NCBI GenBank assembly: GCA_028564925.1
Contig: CM053033.1
Location: 202,329,607 to 202,393,606 of the forward strand
DNA length: 64,000 nucleotides
Source: Lithobates sylvaticus
Taxonomy: Eukaryota > Chordata > Amphibia > Anura > Ranidae
Direction of reading: 5' to 3'
How positions within the stretch are numbered: the first letter of the stretch is position 1; each line of letters begins with the position of its first letter. Below the pieces are notes generated by a model. That model did not search any database, had not been told where the DNA came from, and saw only the letters and a list, made by a program, of their open reading frames with translations. The position numbers were made by a program, and so were the translations under genes. Below are positions 1-11,117 of the stretch, one piece after another.

Positions 1-127
1 TCCATTTGGTAAGAGGCCATTTAATACTGCTGGTTCTCACATTGGGTGGATCGAGAATTTGTTTGGTGATGGTGCACAAGCTATATCTACAGGAGTGATT
101 GTGGCGTTTTGCAGCAAGGACTACTAT
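1..127. other. Unassigned sequence
   Basis: No long open frame or element end that I recognise. It runs directly into the tandem duplication that follows and could belong to the same unidentified repeat. Confidence 0.4.
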
Positions 128-376
128 ATGAACTTTGCGTTATATCCATTAACACTGTCTAATTTATATTAATATTTTTCACGTTTTTTGGATGCACCCA
201 AGATATTGGGATTATTTGCCAATTTTGTTGGCTTGCACTTTTTATATATTACATGAACTTTGCGTTATATCAATTAACACTGTCTAATTTATATTAATAT
301 TTTTCACGTTTTTTGGATGTACCCAAGATATTGGGATATTTGCCAAATTTGTTGGTTTGCACTTTTTATATATTAG
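128..376 (+). repeat. Tandem duplication, two 125-bp units
   Basis: Two head-to-tail copies begin at 128 and 253, both with atgaactttgcgttatat and both ending in the same ttgcactttttatatatta. They differ by a few substitutions and small indels, so the duplication is not brand new. The unit is AT-rich and non-coding. It may be a slippage duplication inside the 3' region of an unrecognised repeat. Confidence 0.9.
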
Positions 377-929
377 ATTGGGCATAAGTGCTTGATCATT
401 AACTTTCGTTGTACACATTGTGATACAAGGTACAGGGTCTGTTATATTTATATTTAATTTAAATAGAGCTCGGTCAGCTCTATTTTGTGTGTTAATTATC
501 TTTGGGGTAATAATTAATTTATACCTCACTGGGTCACGCTAGGTGTCTGGTGTTATTATTGTTTGTATAAACACACTCTAACCAATTTTTATTATTCACA
601 TTATAATGGTTGTAATGTATGAGTAACCAAATGTGGTTCACTATTATCACTTTAAATAGTTATTAATTAGCTTAGTTCATGGTAGATCTATATTGTGTCT
701 GCACACCTTTTTTCAATAAGCTCTTAGTCTCTACTATACAGTTCAGAATATACAATTAATTAACCTATTAATTAATTTAGTATCTCTTGTTGGTACTAGC
801 GCCCCTCATTTAATTAAACTACCAATTAAATCATCTAGATTTCATAGGGAGCAGCTGTACTGGGTTTACATTATTAATATTAGTATAGACCTTTTTGAAT
901 TATCCTAAGCGCGGAGCTAGACAAGCCAA
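377..929. other. AT-rich, no gene seen
   Basis: AT-rich sequence with many short ttaatta runs. No convincing coding frame, terminal inverted repeat or RNA gene was found. Confidence 0.6.
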
Positions 930-2290
930 TGTGAGTGGCCGTCTACAATTCTTCATACCGAAGACAATTGACTAAGTTTGAAACTCACTGTGAGGAGAAA
1001 GAACCCCTCCCCCGGACAATATCTAAAATATATGCAATGTTGAATGATCCTCCAGAAGACTTTAAGATGTCTGGAATTGAAAAATGTGAGAAAGAGCTAC
1101 GTAAGACCTTTACACCCGAACAGAGACAGAAGGTAATATACCTGGCTTTGAATTCCTCTGTCTGCTCATGAACCCAGGAATCTAATTATAAGATACTGAC
1201 GCAGTGGTATTATACCCCGTCAAGTTTAAGTAGATTTTTCCCAGAGGCCTCTGGTCTCTGTTGGTGGTGCAATAGGGAAAGAGAGACTTTGATGCACATA
1301 TTTTGGTCCTGCTCAAGGATCAGGGGATATTGGTTGGAAGTACAAAGGATATCTCAAAAGTTCACAAGATTTCAAATTCCAGACTACCCCGCTTTCTTTT
1401 TGCTTCACTGTACGGAAATACCTGTACAGACCTATAGGAAATCGCTCCTGTGCCAGCTAGTAGATACAGCTAAAGCAGGAATTGCATTAAGCTGGAAAGA
1501 CCCAAGACCACCCTCAATTACAATGTGGCTCAAAAGGAAAATATAGGTGCGATAGAGGACTTACTCCTCTCAGCCCAAGATAAAAAAGAACGATACAATA
1601 AAACTTGGACAACTTGGAACACATTTGATTATTCAGAAGAAGGAAGGAGGTTGTTGGGGATGGTGGGGTGAGTCCATGCGTTCCCTAATGTAAATGAAAG
1701 CCTCTGAATCTATAGAAATGGTAAATGGGAGAGAGGCCTGCACACCAAGTGAGGGGAAGGGATCATGAGCATGAGAGGAGAGGGGACCGGGAGGAGGGGG
1801 GAGGGTGGATATGGGGGATTTCCCCCTTTTCCCCTTTTTTTTTCTTCTTTTTCTCCTTTTTTTTTTTCTCTTTTTCTTTTTCGTCTGCTTGTGTGGGTTT
1901 TTTGTTTTGTCTCGTCGTTTCTTTTCAGTGAATGTTCTGTTGTGAACTATCCCGGGAGTTAGACTAGGGGGAGGGAGGAGGGGATTAATAAAACAGGAAG
2001 TTAAAGAAGAATTTAAATTAAGTATAGGGGAAATGGAAAGGACTAATAAAAAGGGATAGGGGTGGATAAATAGAGGAAATAAGAATTAAAGATACATAAC
2101 AAGAAAGATATATTTAAAAAGGGAACAATCTGGTTTAATTCTAGACCAAAAGAGGAAAGAAGTCATGGGTGTAAATGGAAACGATATGTAATTCTTATTA
2201 TGTACCCCTTGAACATTAATTATTGTCTTTTTTTTTTTGCCCCTGTTATATGTTGAATAAATAAAGAATATATATATAAAAAAAAGAAAT
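930..2290 (+). mobile_element. L1-clade LINE, 5'-truncated 3' end
   Basis: The C-terminal part of an L1-type ORF2 is followed by a ~600-bp 3' UTR with a pyrimidine-rich tract (about 1815-1925), an AATAAA near 2255-2265 and an A-rich tail ending near 2290. The 5' edge around 900-930 is where ORF2 homology begins, as expected for a 5'-truncated insertion. I could not identify target-site duplications with confidence. Confidence 0.8.
935..1546 (+). pseudogene. L1 ORF2 C-terminal fragment
   Basis: The frame encodes the end of an L1 ORF2 protein. After a linker that includes a YKILTQWYYTPSSLSRFFPE segment, it carries the C-terminal cysteine motif CWWCNRERETLMHIFWSC, i.e. C-x2-C-x8-H-x4-C. In intact LINEs this lies downstream of reverse transcriptase and contributes to RNA binding and retrotransposition. 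One in-frame TGA lies at 1169-1171, probably a decayed CGA arginine codon. The frame then ends at TAG 1544-1546, while homologous-looking residues (DKKERYNKTWTTWNTF) continue in another frame to about 1674, so a small frameshift is also present. It is a dead fragment without endonuclease or RT. Confidence 0.8.
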
Positions 2291-3340
2291 AGCGTTGTCT
2301 ACTTCTGTGATCTCCAGGGACATTGGCATAGTCCCAGTGCAATGAAAGAGCTTGTATTAAAATAATGCAAAGACAGTTTACAAATAATTTGGTGGGAAGA
2401 CTGCCCAGCCGGGGACACTCACAGTTCCAACAGTGAGAATTTAGCCGAACACACAGGTCTTCTTGAGAGGGGTAGAATGGGGGCTGGCTAACTTGTGCCC
2501 AAGCAGGAAGATGTCCAGAGTAGTTGCGATCTCTATGCTTTCCCTTCTTGTCAGGAGCCTTTTCCTGCCACTAGTTCTGTCCCTACCAGGCGTCGTACTT
2601 GTCCCAACTCTACCAACCCGCAAAATGCTCACTAAACCTGGGAGCCAGGGCCTTAAAAAGGCTCTGCCTGACCCAAGATGGTCTCTGGAGTCACATGCGG
2701 CAGCAGCGTCCACTGCGGAAGAGCGCCACTTGCAGCGGAGAAAGTAGTATGGTATATGCATAGGTCCAAGCTGGATCAATGTAACTATGTAAAAATATAC
2801 TATGCCTGGAAGTCTTCTTTAAATAAAGTGGAGGTGTACTTTATCTTTTATTTAAAGAACAGGTTTAATATCAATATATTACTTTCACTCAACTTACTTA
2901 GCTTTCCTAGTTTGTCTGGGCCTAACTCTTGGCTATGAGTCAGGCATGACAGATCAACTTAAAAGAAATTCAACATTTTTCCTTTCCCAAGAATGATAAC
3001 TTACCTAGGTGGATGCAGCATTGGACCGACCGTCGGATTCTAAGAGAAGAAAGCAAACCCCGCTGATAACTCGGTTCTCAGAGCTCCATGAACAGGGAGA
3101 GCTGGTGACTGTCAGTCTCCGGCTCTCTGCTCTACCCCCCTCCTCTGTGCTCACTGGAGTGCTGGGCTGTGGAGGGGGTGGGGGTGGGAGCGGTTGGCTC
3201 AGGCTCTCAGCAGGTTGCTGAAAGGCTGAGCCAGGTGCCAGTCCAGGGTTGTGGTGGATCCCGACCATATTGTTGCAATCTTGCCCCAGCCTTGACCGAC
3301 TCCATGAATTAGGCCACAGCAGTCTTCAGCCAGCTGTCTA
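2291..3340. other. No gene recognised
   Basis: Overlapping open frames on both strands around 2440-2780 and 3005-3270 have no recognisable domain and look like chance frames in GC-rich sequence. A G-rich run (3171-3192) is present. A short AT-rich block near 2815-2850 resembles the edge of a MITE but has no defined partner. Confidence 0.5.
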
Positions 3341-3425
3341 CTGAAAATTGATCACAGGAGTGCAAACTGAACTGCACTCCTATGATCCACAGGAGAAATA
3401 CAGCCAAAATGAGCTTTGGCTGTAC
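3341..3425. repeat. Two short hairpins, MITE-like fragment
   Basis: Two consecutive inverted repeats: aggagtgcaa...actgcactcct and aggagaaatacagccaaa...tttggctgtacttctcct. The second is followed by tttaag. Hairpins of this type are common at the ends of small non-autonomous DNA transposons, but no matching opposite end was found. Confidence 0.55.
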
Positions 3426-4197
3426 TTCTCCTTTAAGCTTGACAGCTTCTGTCATGTCAGACCTCACGTTTTTTTACCCCTGATTCTCAGAGCCAAGAGC
3501 AAAGCGCAAACAAAGTAATTCAATTTAAGTGAGAGATGTTATACATCTTTTATAGATAAAACCTGAACAGTTATACTAAGGGAAAATATTCAAATTCTCA
3601 CATAATTCCAAGTTCTCTTTAACACGCACCTGTCAGTTGGGTAATGTTATAAACACCTAAAGGCAAGCACCTAGAAGTTCCTGCACAAACCTTGTTCAAT
3701 TCACCGACATTCCAGCTGGAAGGTTGGATCTGGGCCACTTTCTCTCTGAATACACACCTCCCTGTTGCTCATAGAGGAAGGGGGGAGTTCTGTTATACAG
3801 CTCCGACTACCGATCTGGTTGTTTCCCTCTGCATACAGTACACCAGAAGAAGATCAAATGACATCTGTCTAACTTGGCGACAGGTTTGCTTTGCTTTGCT
3901 TATGTAAATTTAACAACTATTCCTTTTTTTGTAGAGAGGAACCTTTTTTCTTTAGAAGAACAGATACAAGCATTGACTGAGCTACCAGTTCCAATAAACA
4001 CTACAACTATGCTAACATCAGAATGTTCACTGAATTTACTAGCAGTTCACAGCAAACAGGAACTTCACATTTAGGGCGTGGCAGCCCACTTTTATTAAGA
4101 GTAAAATAATTAAAATTCATACATCCATGGATTGCCCACACAGGGGTTCTTCTCCAACAAAAATACAACAAATGAAAAATGTTAAACCACCTGGATA
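3426..4197. other. Unassigned; holds a relative of the 5.8-kb repeat
   Basis: Positions about 3955-4055 closely match 5840-5925 (shared words: gagctaccagt, gaacatcagaatgttcactgaattta), so this is a dispersed copy of the sequence that flanks the 600-bp tandem units. Nothing coding was recognised in the rest. Confidence 0.6.
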
Positions 4198-4664
4198 TTA
4201 AAGAGGAGGTCCACCTGATTTTTTTTTTTTTTTAAAGCCAGCAGCTACAAATACTGCAGCTGCTGACTTTTAATAAATGGACACTTACCTGTTCCAGGTT
4301 CCAGCGATGTCGGCATAAGATGACGAGCGGGTGGCTCGTCTCTCGGCTGCCCCGCCGCCATCCTCTGTCAGGGAATCAGGAAGTGAAGCTTGCGGCTTCA
4401 CTGCCCGGTTCCCTACTGCGCATGCATGAGTCGCGCTGCGCATCTTTATTGGTCCCCGTTGTGTCCTGGGAACTGTGTGTTTCCCAAGACACGACGGGAA
4501 CCCTTGGATATGGGCGGGGCAGCTAGTCCCGGGAGTGGGTGCAGATACCTGTATTATACAGGTATCTGCACCCCCCTCCCCCCTGAAAGGTGACAATTGT
4601 GGCACTGGAGGGGGGAGGAATCCGATAAGCGGAAGTTCCACTTTAGGGTGGAGCTCCACTTTAA
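4198..4664 (+). mobile_element. Family A TTAA-ended non-autonomous element
   Basis: The element is bounded by TTAA at 4198-4201 and 4661-4664, with imperfect ends aaagaggaggtcc and gagctccacttt. Just inside the left end is the family hallmark, an inverted repeat around a short loop: gtcagcagctac / gcagctgctgac. A second hairpin (gggtgcagatacctg / caggtatctgcaccc) lies near the right end. There is no open frame with a domain. TTAA boundaries suit piggyBac-type or TWA-type insertion; I cannot decide between them. Confidence 0.8.
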
Positions 4665-5307
4665 GGCTCTCTCGGCCTCGGTCGCAGTACCATGCTATGC
4701 AGGCCCACTCCTGGCCTACAGGAAGGGGTTCTCCTGACAGGCTTTCTCACTCCTCCGAGACTCACGGTTTCCTCTGGTCTCCAGGACTCTCTCTCCCAGT
4801 TGTCTTTGCTATGGTCTTCTAGACTCTCTCTCTCCCAGTTGTCTTTGCTATGGTCTCCCAGACTCTCCCAACTGGCCCAACTCTCTCAGTCCACTGACCT
4901 GGAACCTCTCCCACATGGAGTGCCATCTCAAGGATATTGCCTTGGTTCCTAAACAGGAGCACACCTCCCTCCTGGCTGCAGTAACTGCTCCACCACCAAC
5001 CCCTACTCCCCCTCCTCTGAGCTATGCTCAGATCTGCCTTATAACTGGTGTGTGCACCTGGACACACACAACTTGCAGAATTTCTGGAAAACCTGGACAC
5101 AAAACTGAAGACTCCATTCCACCCAATGCTCTTTGGAGTCTTCAAGTTTTCAGCCCTGATCCAGGCTTATCAAATCCAGAGAACTTAAAACATAGTTTTC
5201 TCTGCTCATAAAACTTCAGCTGGAGCTTCTTAAACTGACACTTTGGGAGTCTTGTGTCTATTTTAAACCCATTTTCCTAGACACAGGGAATCTCACTATC
5301 ACGCCAT
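4665..5307. other. No gene recognised; short tandem duplication
   Basis: A ~38-bp unit containing ctctcccagttgtctttgct occurs twice in tandem at about 4786-4860. The rest is CT-rich with chance open frames on both strands. No domain or element end was recognised. Confidence 0.5.
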
Positions 5308-6963
5308 ACATAAAGCTCCTTATAAGATCAATGGGCAAATGCTTTGTAAAGCCTGTGTTGCATAAAGTAATTTCCTCCCTGTCTCTGCTTCCAGGTGTAC
5401 CAATCACATTTAACATTCCAGGGCAGATCTAATCCTGATTGGTGGTTGTGAGAAACGGTGACCTTTTTTACATTGGGATTTTTGTGTATAGGAGGCAGCA
5501 AGGAAAGTGTGCCAGGATCACCAGTAGGTATTTTCCAGGATCACCAGTAGGTGTGTTCCAACATTGATAGCAGGTTTGATCCAGGATCACAGTAGGTATG
5601 TTCCAGCATTGTTAGTAGATGTGTTCCAGGATCACCAGTAGGTATGTTCCAAGATCACCAGTAGGTGTGTTCCAGTATTGCTAGTAGGAGTGTTCCAGGA
5701 TTACCAAGTGGTGTTATCCAGGATCACCAGTAGGTGTGTTCTAGGATCACCAGATCACTGACATCTTTTTTGTTGTTGTAAAGAGGAACTTTAGTAGTTT
5801 TAATTTACTTTTAGCAAAAGCAATTACAAGGAAAAGATAAAAAAAACATTAACTGAGCTACCAGTGCTAGTGAACATTGCAAGCATGCGAACATCAGAAT
5901 GTTCACTGAATTTACCTGTAGTATAAGTACATAAAGCTCCATATAAGATCAGTGGGTGAGTGCTTTGTAAAGCATTTTCTGCATACAGTAATTTCCTCCC
6001 TCTCTCTGCTCCCTACTCTACCAATCACATTTTACATTCTAGGACAGGTCTGAACTTAATTGGTGACTGTGAGAAACTGGAATTCTATTTTTACATTGGG
6101 ATTCTTGTGTGTAGGGGGCAGCAAGGCGAGTATTCCAGCATCACCAGTAAGTGTGTTCCAGTATTGCCAGTGGGTGTGTTCAAGGATCACCAATAGGTGT
6201 GCTCCAGCATTGCTAACAGATGTGTTTAAGGATCGCCAATATGTATGTTCCAAGATCACCCAGTAGGTGTGTTCCAAATTCCACAACACAAAGCATACAC
6301 CGCTCAGGCCAATGAGGTGCAATGTCTCTCCAGGTGCTCGCCCTGGCACACCATCGTTGCTGAAGTGTGTAGAAGAAAGAAATTGGCCGCACACTGGAAC
6401 GAGAAGTTTGCTTGACGGAAATCTTTATTGTCGCATGCCAAAAGGATGATACAGGACCATGGTGTGCTCCAGCCTTGCTAGTAGGGGTGTTACAGTTTTT
6501 TTACTTTAACTGCAGTAAAGGTACACAAAGCTCCATATAAGAGCAATAGGTGAGTGTTCCGTAAGGCCGGTGCTGCTTACAGTATTTTCCTCCCTCTGGT
6601 TGCTTCCTGCTTTACCAGTCACATTTACCATCACAGGGCAGATCTGAACCTGATTGGTGGTTCTGAGAAATTGGATTTTTTTTTCATTGAAATTTTGGTG
6701 TGAGGCAGCAAGAAGACTGTGCCAGCATCACCAGTGGGTTTGTTCCAGGATCACCAGTGGGTTTGTTCCAGCATCACCAGTGGGTTTGTTCCAGGATCAC
6801 CAGTGGGTTTGTTCCAGGATCACCAGTAGGTTTGTTCCAGGATCACCAGTGGGTTTGTTCCAGGATCACCAGTGGGTTTGTTCCAGGATCACCAGTGGGT
6901 TTGTTCCAGGATCACCAGTGGGTTTGTTCCAGGATCACCAGTAGGTTTTTTCCATGATCACCA
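5308..6963 (+). repeat. Three tandem ~600-bp units with internal minisatellite
   Basis: Units start at 5308, 5929 and 6523 with acataaagctccatataag-like sequence (the third reads acacaaag). Each continues through the same order of blocks (tttcctccctctctg, accaatcacattta, gggcagatctgaacctgatt, gcagcaag) and ends in a 23-bp minisatellite. Periods are 621 and 594 bp. The middle unit contains ~180 bp of unrelated sequence (about 6280-6460). Open frames here only translate the repeat. Confidence 0.9.
6715..6963 (+). repeat. 23-bp minisatellite, homogenised array
   Basis: About ten copies of a 23-bp unit (gtttgttccaggatcaccagtgg), nearly identical to each other. Degenerate arrays of the same unit lie at about 5505-5760 and 6120-6275 in the two upstream units. 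Because 23 is not a multiple of 3, all frames stay open and create spurious repetitive proteins. Confidence 0.9.
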
Positions 6964-8151
6964 TAATATTGACAAAATTATGGGAATGTGAAGCTTTATA
7001 GCAGTATTTGAGTGAAAACTTAATGTGTTAGCAGGTAGACTATGCATCTTAAGGTTTAATTTTCAAATATGACTGAAGCTTACATTTTAATTGCTAACGA
7101 GAACAACAAAGTTGATATATGGACATACAGTACATTAAGATCTGATTCAAAATTTTAGGTTAGCTATAATCTTTATTATGCTGTATTTATTTATTATGCT
7201 TTTTAAAGACATACATTTATACATAGGGGCAGACAAATTTGTTCTTTTCATAAGCAAGCTCTTCTTTGTACTTTGCCAATCTTCTTATCTCACTGCAAGT
7301 TCAGGTATTAAACGATACATCTGAAAACAAACTCTGCAGTCTTTGATGATTGGCAGCCAGAGGCCATGTGAACTAAGCTGCCTAGGATGACAGCTAAAAG
7401 AAGAACAGCAGTTTTTTTTTTTTTTTTCATTTAGGATAAGCAAGAGTTACTTGTTTACGCAAACTAACAGTGTGATTTAGTAATGCTGACGTGCAGTATT
7501 GATTAATGAGAAGTATACATTTTAATGATAGATCCACTTTTAAGACCAAAGTTCTGTTGTAAGTGGATGAATCTTGCATCTCAATTCCTGGGAGTGTTCC
7601 AGGTACAGAATAAACTTTGACAGATCTAGTCAAAGCAGAAGGAAATTCACCATTCTGACAAATGTATGTGTACTCACATCTAAAGATCTGCCCATAAGTC
7701 ATCATGCACATGACAGCTCATTCTGTATTTTTCCTATAAAGGAACTGAATAACATCAAGCTTCTACTGGAAGTAAAAAAGCAATTTAGTTTAAAATATTT
7801 CATAGTAGCTTAAATTTGAATCTTATCTGAACGTGATCAGGTTAAATTAAGCTTTCCCAAAGAACAACGTGGTAAGTCAGCACCAGTAATGTAAAGCAGG
7901 CCTCCTAAAGTACCTGCAGCTCCCCATAATGCCTTATTAGGCACCTTGGCACCCCCAAAAACCAGGGGTACTGTTATATAAATCTTGGCTTTGGTTTCTT
8001 AAAGTAGTATTAAATCCTCCCTGTTTTTTAGTTCAGCATATTGGGAACAATAAAATAAACTTTCCCCAATAAACTATTAAAAAAGTTTGATTGAAGGTGT
8101 GCTTACCTATGCCTGGGACCAGGCAGGGCTGTGGTCATGTAAAGAATCAAA
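6964..8151. other. No gene recognised
   Basis: AT-rich single-copy-looking sequence with a poly-T run near 7412-7427. Short frames on both strands lack domains. From about 8000 (cttaaagtagtattaaatcc) there may be the edge of a small MITE. Confidence 0.5.
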
Positions 8152-8826
8152 CTTTAAAGTACATTTTTTTTATTTAGTTTTTTGATGTCATAATGTAGAG
8201 AATAAGATTTTCTTTAACTTGAGCCCAGTGTTGCCACACAGATTTACTCGAGGCCTGAGCAATCCTCTTTTATTGTTCAGCTAGAGAAATCTTGACAAAG
8301 TCTTGAAAACTTTGTCAAAAACGCCCCCTTGCTGTGAGTGACAGGTGATTTACATATCTCATGCACTAGCTTGAGACAGGTTATCATCAGATCACTGGAT
8401 GTTCTACTCTGCCCAGCTCTGACTACATACATGTGCCCTAAATCACTTGTCTGTCTATAGTCTGCTGACTGTTCACTGCATCCCATGATGAGAAACATCC
8501 AGTCAAAACACAGTAAAGGCAGCCAATCCTGGGAGAGCTGGAGGGGAGGGGAGGGGAGGGGGATGTGAATTGTGAACTTTTTACACAGGATGTGCCTGTC
8601 TCAGGCTAGTGCATGAGATATGTAAATCACCTGTCACTCACAGCAAGGGGGCGTTTTTGACAAAGTTTTCAAGGCTTTGTCAAGATTTCTCTAACTGAAC
8701 AATAAAAGAGGATTGCTCAGGCCTCGAGTAAATTTGTATGGCAAGACTGGGCTCAAATGAAAGGAAATCTTATTCTCTACATTATGACATCAAAAAAAAA
8801 AAAATTGGGTTTACATCCACTTTAAG
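8152..8826. mobile_element. Foldback (long-TIR) element
   Basis: The left arm (8152-8385) and right arm (about 8588-8826) are inverted copies over roughly 230 bp. They share blocks such as gatgtcataatgtagagaat, gaggcctgagcaatcctc and catgagatatgtaaatcacc. Outer ends are ctttaaagt and actttaag. A ~200-bp loop separates the arms. No transposase frame is present, so this is a non-autonomous palindromic element able to form a cruciform. Confidence 0.85.
8541..8562 (+). other. G-quadruplex motif
   Basis: Four G runs of 4 or more separated by single A residues, sitting in the unpaired loop of the foldback element. This fits the canonical G3+N1-7 quadruplex pattern. Confidence 0.75.
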
Positions 8827-9789
8827 GCGGCCACATGTGTGTAGTACACAAAATACAGAGTTCCTCCATAAGCAGCTTCGTCCCATGTCCTACACACTTG
8901 TATTGATATATATATTACATTCTGAGGGACAGGCTGAGCCTCTGCCCACTCCACCAGTCAGCGTACCTCTGTTACCTCATTCCCAGTAACAGAATGGGGT
9001 CCCACTGAGCACAGAGCGCAGACCTCATACGTGATTACACTTAACTCTTCTCTTCCTGTACCTACTGATAAGGCCATAGAACTCTATAACGTTAGTCCAC
9101 TCCCGGTAACTGGTGGAGATGGACAGCTAGGGAGAACGTCAGAGCACCAACCCCTTCGCTACCAGAGGACCTGTCACCTAACCAGGTACCATGCCAACAA
9201 ATGGTTGCTGTTCTTCCTTGCGATTACTCATGGCAACTAACCTTGTTGCTCCTTGTCTTGCTAAATTAACCTCTGTCGTAATGATGATACACATGCCCCA
9301 GATTGCTGTCATGTTCTTTAGGAATATGCCTAGACCCCACATGCACCCCTTGAATAACTTCAGACCAGGCTCTAAACAGTTGAATCAACTTTTACTGAGG
9401 CACAACATGTATAACATGAAATAATGTATTTTTCCTAACTAAACCTATCTGTGGCTTCCCCAGGTTACCTGCACAGGTGAAGCCTCTTGAAAACTTGAAA
9501 ACTTGAAAAGTCCATAGAAATGCTCGAACAAAGAAGTCTATGTCTTCGGGGTGTTCCAGTGAATCAGTTTTCCAGAGAAAACTACTAGGAGGGAGGCTGA
9601 ACCCCAGAGAAAGCCCACAAACACATCAGGAGGGGCAGCAAAACATTTAACCCTTTCCCCTTGACCTGGGCAGCCGGTAAACATACAGTAGGCCACCTAC
9701 CTACAAGTTGACTCTTGAATTTTTTCTGGAAAGGTAAACTAATACTTTAAGCCCTTCCTTTAACTAGAACCTATTACTATAAACCCTAA
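8827..9789. other. No gene recognised
   Basis: Two overlapping plus-strand open frames (9031-9240, 9191-9424) have no domain I can name and no clear splice context. Possibly part of an unclassified repeat. Confidence 0.4.
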
Positions 9790-11117
9790 GGCCGCGTACA
9801 CACGAAGGGACAATCCCGCGGGATTATCCGCTGGACTGAAGTCCAGCGGATAATCCCCTCGTGTGTAGGCGCCGGCGGACTTTTTGGCGCCAAAGTCCGG
9901 CGGACTTTTTGGCGCCAAAGTTTTAAGTTTGGTTTTAAAATTATCCGCTGGACTTGGCAGTCTGACGGACAATCCCGCCGTTAGTAGGCAAGTCCGCGGG
10001 ACTTTTGAAATGAACGGACTTGCCGCTCATCGGCAAGTCCGTTCATTTAGCACGTGACTTCAGGTTACGTAGCTAGCGTAGGCAGTAAATGCCGCCGCGC
10101 TAGCTCCGTGACCTGGCATGGATTTAAAGGGACTCCCCTACGCCGAAAAAACGGCGTGGGGGTTCCCCCCAAATCCATGTCAGACCCTCATCCGAGCACG
10201 CAGCCTGGCAGGCCAGGAAAGGGGTGGGGACGAACGAGCGCCCCCCCCTCCTGAGCCGTACCAGGCCGCGTGCCCTCAACATGGGGGGTGCCCTGGGGAA
10301 AGGGGGGCCGTGCGGCCCCCCCACCCCAAAGCACCTTGTCCCCATGTTGATGAGGACAAGGGCCTCTTCCCGACAACCCTGGCCGTTGGTTGTCGGGGTC
10401 TGCGGGCGGGGGCTTATCGGAATCTGGGAGCCCCCTTTAATAAGGGGGCCCCCAGATACCGGCCCCCCACCCTATGTGAATGAGTATGGGGTACGATGTA
10501 CCCCTACCCATTCACCAAAGGTGTAAAATGTAAAGGGGGCTCCCAGATTCCGATAAGCCCCCGCCCGCAGACCCCGACAACCAACGGCCAGGGTTGTTGG
10601 GAAGAGGCCCTTGTCCTCATCAACATGGGGACAAGGTGCTTTGGGGTGGGGGGGCCGCACGGCCCCCCTTTCCCCAGGGCACCCCCCATGTTGAGGGCAC
10701 GCGGCCTGGTACGGCTCAGGAGGGGGGGGCGCTCGTTCGTCCCCACCCCTTTCCTGGCCTGCCAGGCTGCATGCTCAGATGAGGGTCTGACATGGATTTG
10801 GGGGGAATCCACGGCGTGGGGAGTCCCTTTAAATCCATGCCAGGTCACGGAGCTAGCGCGGCGGCATTTACTGCCTACGCTAGCTACGTAACCTGAAGTT
10901 ACGTTCTAAATGAACGGACTGCTCCGTGTGTGGGCAAGTCCGTTCATTTTCAAAAGTCCCGCGGACTTTTGGCCGGCGGATTATCCGCCGGAGAAGTCCG
11001 TGCGTGTGTGGGCAAGTCCACACGCTCGGAAAGTCCAGCGGACCCAGCTGGAAAGTCCGGCGGGATTGTCCGCTGGACTAAGTCCGCCGGCAAAAGTCCG
11101 CACGTGTGTACGCGGCA
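9790..11117. mobile_element. Giant palindromic element with Harbinger-type ends
   Basis: TAA direct repeats (9787-9789, 11118-11120) flank ends ggccgcgtacacacg and cgtgtgtacgcggca, the TWA duplication and TIR style of PIF/Harbinger MITEs. Inside, 10035-10439 and 10532-10915 are inverted copies that look about 98-99% identical by eye. A ~92-bp loop between them carries its own hairpin. The outer ~240 bp on each side are diverged and rich in ggactt/aagtcc words. The open frames in the arms mirror each other and are not genes. The arm core also occurs, diverged and single, at about 35660-35970. Confidence 0.85.

Noticed and set aside
2441-2779. Minus-strand 112-residue frame as a host exon
   Set aside because: An antisense frame of similar length is also open, composition is ordinary, no domain or splice-site pair could be supported.
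5505-6963. CRISPR-like array
   Set aside because: 23-bp units are directly abutting without unique spacers, and the surrounding DNA is vertebrate-type repeat sequence.
10054-10891. Overlapping GC-rich ORFs on both strands at the palindrome
   Set aside because: The same peptides appear on opposite strands because the arms are inverted copies; high GC lowers stop frequency. No domain was recognised.
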